Below, in pieces: positions 30,201-42,200 of a DNA stretch of 64,000 nt (the stretch's first letter is position 1; each line of letters starts with the position of its first letter). This DNA comes from Saxidomus purpurata (taxonomy: Eukaryota; Mollusca; Bivalvia; Venerida; Veneridae). The DNA lies in the NCBI GenBank assembly GCA_022818135.1, contig JAFMSR010000017.1, positions 2,856,833 to 2,920,832 of the forward strand. Direction: 5' to 3'. The position numbers and the translations under genes are program-made. The notes below the pieces were generated by a model. The model made no database searches. It saw only the letters and a program-made list of their open reading frames with translations, and was not told where the DNA came from.

Positions 30201-33200
30201 CTGGTTTAACAACTCTTTCCCCTTCTTTTGACTCCAAGGTAACCAAGAATCACATTTGATAAGTCTGTTGAGATGAGCTTGGATTGAGACATATTTTTGA
30301 TAGATATTTTTCTTTAGAAGAGAAAAGGGACTACAAGAGGTCTCTCTCAATCTCAACAGAGTTTATACGTCTACTGATTGAGTTGTAAAAACTAGAACAA
30401 AAGTCAAAACAATGGAAATCATTAAATCAAATGTAATTTCAAGTAGCTGTATTGTTGATGCTGTTATTGTTGATGCTTATGTTATTGCAGCTGACAGTCT
30501 TGTTGTATCTAAAGCACCTACCACATTAACAAAGAAGAGAGTGGCTCAGGCAGTGATACCACCTCTAGAAGGGTCATTGACCGATCACCCGCCTCCTAAG
30601 AAGAGAAAAATAGGCAGGAATGATGGAAGTGGAGAGGTAAATGTACATGAACTCGTAGCTGGGTTTTGTTCAAATTTAAACATTACAGTCAGCTTGCATT
30701 AATCAGAGTTCCGTTGTCACCATTGTTGTGCAAACAATCTTGTTTTATGGCAAAAAAAAAAAAAAAGTGATATGATGAGCGAGTTTTGTTGTCAGTTTCA
30801 ATTTTTTTTTGCCACTTTGAAAACTGTGTATGTAACAGTGTTGCATTTGGTGATTTTGGGGAATAACAGGTGACACCCTGTCAAAGGGATTACAAGTTAA
30901 TTGTTATCATACAATGTAGATCAGTAAAGGCTTATCTGTACACACATCCTCACTTACTTGTTTTCTATTATCTTTAAATTTTACATATTGTAGATGGCCT
31001 AAAAACCCCTTGGTCCAAAATGGCATAGTCAAACCCCTCCATGGCTTTACATGAATTTCATTAAAAAAAATTTGTTCAATTTTTGCGCTATAGTAAAGTA
31101 AAACTAGAGACAAATAAAACATTTAGTAATTTTTTGTCATTGAATATATGCTTTCTACTTGTAAAATTCATTGAGGTGATTATGAGTACCATGCCATTTT
31201 TGGACCAAGGGGATTTTAAAGTACACTCATTGTAGATGTCTGCCTTTTCTCTTTAGCAACAAAAAGGCTTCGAGGGGTATTGCAAAAATTGTGTAGTAGT
31301 AGATCTAGTATGCAACACCATATAATGTGGTAACCTCGTCCCTTTGTCTATGTCGGAGCAATATATAACATAAAAGATGCATTAAAACTTTTCAATGTGC
31401 AGTTATTTTCCATAGGTAAAGTCCAATAGTGACTTGGTTTCAAATCACTTGATTGTTACCTAGCGTTATGTTAATTGTTTGAGAACTTGTTTTATTTCCA
31501 GGAAAATTGCAATGACTACTTCTGTTGGTTGTGCCATAAAGAGGGTATGCTTGTATGTTGTGAGTTGTGTCCGCGAGTCTACCATACCAAGTGTCTGGGA
31601 CTGAGCGCAGCATTACCTCAGGACTGGGTGTGCCCAGAATGTGAGGTAAATCTTATGACAGTTTGATATTACGCGCTTCTGATTTTTACTAAAAGCTGCA
31701 GGTCTTTAGACTCAGATAGGGCCCCTTCTAGCCTTTAAACAGCCTCACATCTGACTTATGGAAACATATGATAGTAAACTATGTCCTTCTGGAATGATAG
31801 TCTTAACCTTCCACTTGAATTATCACGTACTGGTTGTTGAAATTCACACACTACATATACGATTAATTTCCTCCCAATGATGAGCCTTCTTAATAAATAC
31901 CCCCCTCAATTAAAATGATACTCGTTGAACAAAATTTTAATAAGTATGTTCTTCCTGTTCACAAATTATAATCGTTTTGGTTCCTAGAATGTTGAAAGAT
32001 TGTTTCAGGATCACATTGAATTTACTGAATAATAGATATAGACAAATAAATTTACTGAAAGGAGAATGATGGAACCATGTTCTATTCACTCTAAAAGAAT
32101 GCTGACAAATTTAGTTCTTTTGTAATTTCATAATGAATAAGAGTTGCATGAAAGCCTTTCTTCATTTTTGCAATATCATTGAAAAAAAAAATACTGCACT
32201 CTATTTCTAACATGTACTGATTTTGTATTGTAACAACTATCTGAGCTTGGAATACAAAAATCTCATTAAAGAAAATTCTTCTAAATGTTTTAGAAAATAA
32301 TGAGAGCAGAGTGTGTGGATACACGGTCTAAATCAATGGAAATGTTGACAATAGAACAGTTGTGTACCCTCTTGAAGTATGCCTTGGAGAGAATGAAACA
32401 TGCTGGGGTAAGTTGCTCTCAGATGTGTACATTCCTGTGCAACCTTGAAAAAATAAGATAGTTCAGTATTGATAAGGGGAGCTGTGGTGTAGAGGTTGAG
32501 GTGTCTACACCTCATCCCGGAAATTGTGGGTTCGAGCCCCACTAGGTTATGACCGAACCTTCTCATATGAAACCAGTACTTCTTTTTACCAGGAGGGTCT
32601 CGAAAGTGACTCGATAAGCTACAAGCTTTCTTCACAATCAAGCTAAAATAAATTAATAAAAAAAAAATACAACTGCTGTATTGTGAATTGGGATTACAGG
32701 GCATGACATATAAGGAAAACTTTACAGACTCTTGGCTAATTGCCAAACTTTGTGTAATGTTCTCATAGAGCTTGTTTAATTTCATAAAATATATTCTCAA
32801 GCATGTTGTTAATAGTAATATCCTCTTATTTCAATCTGATGACAGAAAAGGGTCTGTAGACTACAGTAGTAGAAGTAAAAGTTGAGACTACACTATTGGG
32901 CATTCAGATTCTATTTAAACAGAGAACTTGTATGTAGATGCATATTATTGAAAAGTCTTGTTTATTTTCAGAGTGAGCCATTTCAGAAGCCAGTAGATCT
33001 GAATGTAGTTCCTAATTACTTTGATTATATCTTTCACCCTATGGACCTCAGTACTTTAGAAAAGGTTTGACCTGTGTTTTCCGACTTTCAAAAAAATATA
33101 TCTTAAGTATATTAATCTGTATTTAATAGTGTCTCGCTGTGAGAGCAATATTACAAATTCTGAGTGAATAGCAGCAGGAATATCTGTTACAGGTGTATAC

Positions 33201-36200
33201 ATGGTGATATCACCTTCCTATTTTATGATTGGACTTGACGTAACTGAAGTAATACAGTAAACATGTTTTAAGATGTTGAATCTACTGTATAATGCCTAAC
33301 AAAAGACAAGTCTGTATCTTCCACAAATTTAGAAATGTCCCTTACAAGGTGATGTGCTCTGCTCACCTTCCAGTGGCTGTATACACCGTGTAGATTTTGG
33401 GATCGAGTGTGGGTTAGCTCATTTACATTGTCACAATGGGTTTGATTAAGTGAGCTGAATCCACCTGTAAAGAAATAACCATGTTTCAATTGCTCTAAAA
33501 GCAGCTGTTTGTGTACAAGTTTTACTGTAGAATTGTGTTATGTAATGATTCCAGAATATCAAAAAGAAGATGTATGGCTGTACAGAAGCTTTGTTAGCTG
33601 ATGCTAAATGGATCCTGCATAACTGTATCATCTACAACGGAGGTAAATACACGAGTAGTACGTCACTGATGTGAGGTTATAGGAAAACTTGCACATATGC
33701 TCAACACCAGTAAATGTAAATGATTTCCAACTGGAATATATTAAAATTGAATATATTTAACATTTTCCAGCATGTAGAAAGTAATTATTTAGTTAATATA
33801 AAATGAAAAACGTTTTTCTAACGTTTATATCCTTGTTACAAATAAATCTTTCTGGCATTTAGGTAGTATTCTAGCTTATGGAAGCAACATGTTAGAAGTT
33901 TAGAAAGGAATTGGTTAGCTTGTCTGCATATTCATGTATATTCTGTTTCTGTAATACATGTAGATTTCCTGTTTCAGCCCACAGCAAGTTAACCAGCAGT
34001 GCCAAAATGATAATTAAAATATGTAAACATGAGGTATGTATAAAACTGTCCTTGTTTTGTATTTGTGAAAATCTATGTTCTATACTATCTATTCTATAAT
34101 ATGCAGTGGTCATACATGTAAAGGTTACCCTGCTGTAAAGATTCATTAGGGGGTAGAATTTGTAATGATCTATGTAGACTAATGACTAGTGTAGACTATG
34201 ATCAGCATGTCTAAAAGGGTCATGGTCCACACTACTGATCAATATGTAAAGTTCTGATAAGCACCTTAATAAAATATTTAGTGACACCTCAATAAAATAT
34301 TCAGTGACACAGTCCAGGTTGTAAGATGAACAAATCTATTTGTAGAAGTAGGACAGAGAAGAGTATGAGAGTTAACTGAACCCTTTGTAGCTACACAAAT
34401 AGTCCATGTATTTAGTATTTCCTGTCAAATAGTGCAGTTTAATGTACATGTACTTGTTTAGCAACAGAAAGTTTATAACTGACTAAATATCAGCATTTTA
34501 ATCCAATGCAACAGAAATAAATGTAAAAATATACCAGATCTAAAAATTATACCAAATCTGAACTGAAAGAGAGACTTCTTATTTCTTACCACTAAATTTC
34601 AAAAGCTGATTAAAATCGATGTTTATTTCGGAAAGCTGTTAAACATCGGTTATGAACTCCAGGATATATTGATTAATAATAAAGAGGTAAACTATATCTC
34701 GAAGGGCTATTGCTCAATCAACAGAGGAATAACAATGCTGGTCAGTTTAATAGTTTGCTGGTTTGATCACGAGTTCTCCCCCGGGCTAAATTTGAATTAT
34801 GCAGATGATTTCTAGGATATCAGCACAGTCAAACCTAAGTACATTTATCTTGATACAGAGTATATATTAACTCTTGATCACTGTCCAGGTGACTTATTAA
34901 CAATTGTAGTCTTGAATATTTCTGAATGTAGCTTTCCCTCAGAAACAAGTAGGAACTGCTCATTTTTGTTGTTGTTTCAGATGAATGAAATAGAACTATG
35001 TCCGGACTGTTACCTCAATTCGTGTGTCAGGCAAAATGATGACTGGTTCTCTGAAACCTGTGTAAGTATTGTCGAAATATTACTTTAGACTTGGACACAG
35101 TCTGAACTAGTAAATGTTTTGTTTAAGGGCACAGCCTGAACTAGTTAACTAGTTAAGTTTTTACTTTAGACTAGGACACAGTCTAAAGTAATAAGATTCC
35201 TATGTAAGACATGGACACAGTCTAAAGTAATAAAATTCCTATGTAAGACATGGACACAGTCTAAAGTAATAAAATTCCTATGTAAGACATGGACACAGTA
35301 AAACATTTTGTAGTCTCTATATATGAATTGATTTACAAGTAACAAGATAGGAAGTAAGAGAATCACTGTCTGAGTAGTGAGTGTAAAAGTTTACACCTAC
35401 TATATTTCTTTATATCAGAGAGTTCCACACACTTTGGTCTGGGCAAAGTTAAAAGGTTATCCATTCTGGCCATCAAAAGCATTACGAGAAGTTGATGGAC
35501 AGGTTGATGTTCGTTTCTTTGGTGCTCATGATAGGTGAGTGTACATGCAGGGATATGCTGGGAGTGTGACTAGGGCAACGTAGGTCTTCTTTGCCACACT
35601 TTACATCTTCTGCAGGTCTTAATAATAATTAGTTGATCACATTTCAGGCAAAGTTAAAAAAAGTAGGAGCCTGAAAGTTATTCATTTTAAATACTAAGTG
35701 ATTGCTTGATTTTGAATTTTCACCTAATGTATAACAAGATTATGGTACATCAGTTGATCACATATTTGTAATTATACCTTTGAGAATTAGACTAGATCAC
35801 AAACTTCCTCATTACTTTGAAATCCTACAGCTTTGTTCTGACTTTGAAGATGTGTATTTGACCTTTGTAGATCATGGGTTTCTGTGTCACAGTGTTTCCT
35901 GCTGTCAAAGAACATACCTACCTCCCTACAGAAAGGAAAGAAGAATAATGGCCTTGACATGGCGATCGAGGAACTTAATCTCCATGTGAAGAAACTCAGG
36001 TACACTTACTTTAGTACAAAGATAATTGCTTCCTTGAATAACATAATTCCTAAAATCTTATCTCTTTAAAGGCTATGCCAACACCAGAATACCAAAAAGT
36101 CAGAAATCTGAGGCAAATGCTGACGTTTTTAGAAGGAGTTGGGGAGGGGGGGATGGGGTACATAGTGATTGACTCCTGTAGGTGGACCAATGAAAATTCT

Positions 36201-39200
36201 ATGTTTGTTTAAAAGCTCAGCCTCTTCACCTCTGTTTACAACACATCCGGTGACAAAGAAAGTAGCCTGACATATTGTGAAGTATTTTCAACAACAATCT
36301 TATCAGCTGAGTCTATATCAGCAACATATGCCAGGTGTTTGAAGGTTATGAAACATATGTTGCACATCTTGCCAGAAGTACTTTACCAAGAGTCACAAAA
36401 CTTCCAAGAAAGAAACAAATAAAAATTGTCCTTGACTGACGATATTGTAATGTATTTTAGAGTTTTATCGTTTGAGCCAGATAATCAGAATGACAAACGC
36501 CCCCAGAAGAGTTTTAGTTATTTTAGGTTTCTGGGGATAGTGCAAGATACAGAACTCGTCCTGTTCCAGAGATACAGTCTGGTTCCTTAACATGCCTGGT
36601 GTACAACACCCATATATCGGACCTTGGTTTTTTAAGGTCTCATCCGAAAAACCGTAAGTTATATTAGTGGAGGAGAGGGGGACTAAACCTGCGATCCCTG
36701 GATTACCAGTCCAGTGTGTTAACCACTAGACCACTGATCAGCTCCCAAGAAGATATTTACCTGTACCTATTGTATTGTTTACATGGCTGTTTTATTTCAG
36801 TATTTTCTTTTTGTGTCATTGCAGAGAAAGGTTTGGGAGCTTTGAATATGCCCCATTCAGGACACCATATGACAAAACAGACAGTTATAAACCTATCAGT
36901 CAGAAACCAGAACCTCTGTCTAAAAGCACAGCTGTCCTTAGATTGACACAAAACAGGGATTCTAAATCAGGGAGTGCTTCATCTTTTGCTAGTCATAAAC
37001 CAAACATTTTACGGAAATCTGCGGTTGCAAAAATCAGAAATAAGTACAGTGCTATGGTGTCATTAAAAAAGTTAGATATTACTCCAGAAAAGGGAAGAAA
37101 GAGATCATGCTTAGGAGAAGAAGTTGAAAATAATGAGGTTAATGCAAATAGTGCTGATGAAAATTTCTCTGAACCAATCAGTGTTGATGATCAAATGGTT
37201 GAACCTGGAATACATGATGATGTTGAAGATACTGGTGAAGAGAAAGATACTGAAAATATTTCTGAAGAAATAAAATCAGATGATGATAGAACTAAAGAAA
37301 AAGTAATAAAGAAAAATTTTGTGAGTTCAAACTTAATAGAAAGAATAGAAAGTAAACTGAAAGCTCTTGATGAGCCAGTGAAAGAGACTATGCCAGTTGA
37401 TTCTACTGAAAATACTAGTGACACAAGTAATTCAGTCAGTAAAGAATCAAAACTGCCAAGTACAGAGGAATCATTAGTGAAAGAAATTGATAAAACAGAA
37501 GCAGAGCAGAATGAACTTAAACCTGGTGAGAAGATCGTTGAAGATAAATCACCAGAATTGACCAGTGAAGTTGATAAAGCTATGAAAACCATAATAGAAG
37601 GGCAAAGTACAGGAAATATTGAAAATAAAGTGGTAGAAGATAAATCTGGGCCAGTTATTCAGGACAAAGAACCTGACAAAGTAACAGAAGATGTAAGTAA
37701 GAATGAAAATAACTCAAAAGATTCATACAGAAAGAAGCTTGACACAATGATAAAATCTTGTAAGGAAAAGTTGGGTATGGATAATAGCAAAACTGAAGAA
37801 ATTGACAGTGCTGTTAGTGATGATGGTGAAGAAGATGTTGCAAGTAGTGAAGAAGAGGATGATGAAAGTGATGATGACTCATCTGAAAGTGAGACTGAAG
37901 ATTCTTCAGAGAAAAGCAAAAATATGGAAGAAATTGGAACAGGATTAAGTAGTAGTAGTAATACTGAGGATAGTATAATGGAAGAGGAGAGTAGAGTAGT
38001 TGAGTCTACTTGTGAAGGCAGTCCTGATGAGGAAAGTAAGGATAATATGATAGAACAACAGAAATGTGAAGCAGTGGCCAAAGACTTAGAGACTGCAACT
38101 GTAGAGAAAGATGTTGGAAAGGAAACTGAATCTAAAAGCAGTACATTGACTTCCAAATCAACACATACTGTTTCTGAGTTTGAAAAGACAAATAAAAGTA
38201 CAGAATCAGATCTGAACAAAATAAAATCCAATGAGTTAAATGTGGATAAATCTGAGATTGTGACTTCGGTAACAGTTGCAGATAACAATGAAACTAGTCC
38301 CTCGGAAAGTAAAAACCAGGAGGTAAACTCACCCTCAAGTGAAAAGAAAACTAATTCTGTAGAGACTGATGTTTCCACTAGTTGTGTGAAAGAAAGTTCT
38401 AAGCAATCTATTTTAGCGGAAGGTAGTATAAAATCACAGACTGGGATAGCAACGGGATCAGGTAAAATTCTTGACCCATTCTTGAGTGAACTAAGTGATA
38501 AAACTCCAGTAGATGAAGATTCGGATACTGACAGACTAGTTATTGATCTAGAAGCAGCAAGTCCTACAAAACAACCAAAAGCCAAAACAACATTAGAATC
38601 TAAAACTAAAAGAACTTTAAAAACTGGGACTGTCACAGTTCCCGAAGCTGAAACAATAAATGTAGATGAAGAAATAAATAAAACAGTGAAACAGTTGTCA
38701 AATTATTCTCCGAACATTAAAAATAAAAGTGAAGAAAAGATGGGAGGATTTTCTGTTGAAAATAAGGCAGAGACTGGTGAAAAGTTGTTGTCAGATAGCA
38801 GGAGACTATTGAAGGAAGCAGAAGAGAACTTGTCTATTAAGGTTCGAAGACAGTCTAAAGAACTAGAATGCAAGGCGCAGTCTAATGAATTGAGAGAAAA
38901 GACACAGTCTGAGGTTTCTAAAGAAAAGACACAGTCTGGTGAGTCAACGGACAAGACGCATTCAAAGAAGTCAACAGAACAGGCACTATCTCAGAAATCA
39001 CCCGTCACAACGCTTTCAAATGAAGAGATGGAAGTTGATGTTGCCGCTGATGATGATGATGATGATGTAGAGTTGCTTGATGATCTAAGGTAATTGCAGA
39101 AATTTTGAAATGTTCTTTTTGTTTATTTCTGTAAACAATTTAGAAGTGCCAGCAGAAACTTTATTTCTGGGTTACTGAGTGAAATAAGAAATTGTTAGAA

Positions 39201-42200
39201 TGTAGGTGTAAAATTTGTTTACAAGTTGTCCCTTATAAGCAGAGAGGTACAGCTTTCCCTGTTGATTGCTCTGAATTGCCTTGACAGGAGTATTTTGGGT
39301 AAAATGTTGTGTAAAACTATCATCATTACTTGAATTACATTTTAACCTGAACTATTTTGGATTGTTGTAAAGTTTGTGGTTTTAGACATTAATTGTTGGT
39401 TCAGTAGTCGGATACTAGCACAAATACAAATACCTGCTGCTCTCCCTGCCTGGAGTGCGGAGAGCTGCGCTTGACCTTTCTGTTTGTGATATATTTATTT
39501 ATCTGCATGCTCACTTTGCTTGATTTACTTTGAAGTCAGTATTAGACTTTGGCAGCCAAGTTTCATTTCGATTACATTTTCGTTCTATTAAGTTGCCGAA
39601 GACTTCTCTGACTAACTTGTGTTCTTACTCTTATGTTTGTTTGCTTGTTTATGTTTCACTAGTTTGCAACCCTTGCCTCATTCTCAAAAATAGCCCTTCT
39701 AGCCAGGTGGCTGTTTAATGTAAGCGACCGACTCGGGAGTTTTTGGTATAGCAATACTGTCTCGGCCTATGGTGAGGGACTGCTTAATACAGAAAACAGT
39801 GTTAACAATGATCAAGGTCTTCTATCTTAATATTTCAAACTTCAGTGTAACTTTAAACAAGATGTGTGAATTACATACTACAAAGTGGAATTAAATTTGA
39901 CATTTAGAATAACATTACAATGGACATAGATAAATCGATGAAAAAATCAAAGGGACTATGTTAATTTTTCATTTTATTTTTATTTCTTTTTTCAAAGTGA
40001 CATTCCATTGGTGGATTCAGACCTTCCTGTGAACACAGATTCAAGCCTACCTGATAAGAATTTTGTTAGACCAACTTTTGTAGATATACCCAAAGAAGCT
40101 CCAACAAGTGGCAAGTTGGCAGAAAAGTTTTCTCAGAAGGTAAGTAGTCTGAATCAGTAATGGTTTTGCCATGTCTGGACTTTTAATGTCAAGATATGTT
40201 GTTGTTGTTGTTGTTGTTGTTCTATGGGTTTGATGCCAGGTATTTTTACAGGTGGGCAGTTTACTCATTGGACTTGAACTATTTTGACTCCCCTTTGGGT
40301 ACTAACAGCAGCTACAGTTGCCAAATGTCATTGGTTGCAATGAAACAATTACATAGTCAATAGGGTTTACTTGTTTCTCAATTAGCCTTACCCCAGGTAT
40401 GATTGACAACCTTACGAAACCAATCAGATTATTAACAACAAATTTCATAACCTTAAAGCATGTACTTAAGTATATATTAAGCAATTGAAAAATGTATTAA
40501 AATTTGGTCAGCAGTTACCAGAGTTGTGAAAGCGGTGATTGAATGATAATTAACCTGTCTGTACCTGTCAGTTACATTATTCTGACCAATGGGAAGATTA
40601 TTCTATGTTAGCATGGGTTGTCTAATCTAATCTGATCACTGAAACAGGTTGTACAAAATAAACTTAAAGAAATAGGTGGAGCTAAGTGTCAGTTTCAGAA
40701 GAGTCAATCAAAATTTTCCACAAAAAATGGTATAACAGAAGTTTTATTATTGGTGTATTAAAATTAATTTTTTCAAGCTTAATTTTCTGCTTATACGGAA
40801 ACCTAGCATGGGATGTTACAAAAGGTTGAAAACCTGGTTTTGTTGCTTCTTGCTGCGTTTCTTGTTGATCTTATGGCTGGTTTATCAATGGGTCAGTTTG
40901 TTCCATGTTTTAGCTCCTGAAGACTATACAGACAACAATGGATGATATGTATGCTGAAGTAATGAAGGAGAAAAATGAGAATAGAACAGTTGACATGTTG
41001 AACAAGAAGCTCAATCAGGTGAAATGGGACTACTGCCAGGAGCTGAATGAACTGAAACATAACTTCCGTAAGTTCATACATGTATATATACATGTACAGA
41101 ATGTGGTAGTTTTGTTGCTCATTGAAGAATCTTCGGAGAATCTGTTACCTTGTAGAGAAGGAAACAACCTATGGTCTTGGAATTGAGATCTGTAATGAAC
41201 CTGACTTGTTTCATGAGAAAGTTGATAGTTTCTAATACAGGAATGGGGTAAAAAAATTTCATCTCAGAAATGACAGCTAGGTAAACTGCTCATTAGGAAA
41301 TTACTGGAAACTTAAAACAGGCTTGAGACCCAAGGGGAGCTTCCAGTAATTTTGTTAATCAGTTAGGGATCTTAAGAGAAGTGGTTATTCTTAACATCAA
41401 CTGAAATTGACCGGCTAGCTAAGTCCATAGAGTATGTTCCGGTGACTATTGATGTGATCACTTGTCAAGAAGAATAGGTATTTTATGGTGCCAGCAGTGA
41501 TTCACCTTGTGAGGCTTTCTAGTATGGGTATTCCTTTACTGGCTTTAAGACTGGAATAGTCTGATGAACACTTTTAAGGTGTTGTTCTTTTCTTGTTACA
41601 GAACTGACAATGTATGAGATGAAGACAGGGTGGGAGTCAGAGAAGGAACAGATTGTGAAAGCTCTCACTGCAAAACATACAGCAGAGAAAGAACTGGCTG
41701 TCAAGGAAACAAAGAAAAAACAATGGGTTTGTAGCAAACATTTGGGTAACTATGGGAGTCTGTGAGTCATGGAAAACATTTCTCAGAAACCTGTCACATT
41801 CATTGGGGTTTGCTTGGTTAAAAACATTAGCACTGATTTAAAACCAGTCAGTATATTTTCTAGTGAATCGTTTTCAGCTTTTACTTCAGTAGCTGAAACC
41901 CAGTCATTGGAGAAGTTTTTAACTTTAAATTTTAAAGTGATTGCCCAACATTTTCAGCCTTGTATTAAACAAGTAGATTCAGTAATTAAATTTTGTTGAA
42001 GTAGAAGTTTAATTGTATTTGAGTAACCCCATTGGGCATGAGTGATTAAGTAACTGTAAACAGTGTTGTATATTTTGTATGTTTCAGTGTGCCCAGTGTG
42101 GAAAGGAAGCAATATTTTACTGTTGTTGGAACACCAGTTACTGTGACTACCCTTGCCAACAGAGCCACTGGCCACAACACATGCATACATGTCTACAGAC

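Noticed and set aside
32333..32800. 155-residue minus frame
   Set aside because: It crosses a ZMYND8 exon in antisense and a SINE; no domain is present.
37191..38954. Long Ser/Leu-rich open frames on the minus strand (133, 325 and 83 residues)
   Set aside because: They are antisense shadows of the Ser/Glu-rich codons of ZMYND8 exon 13.
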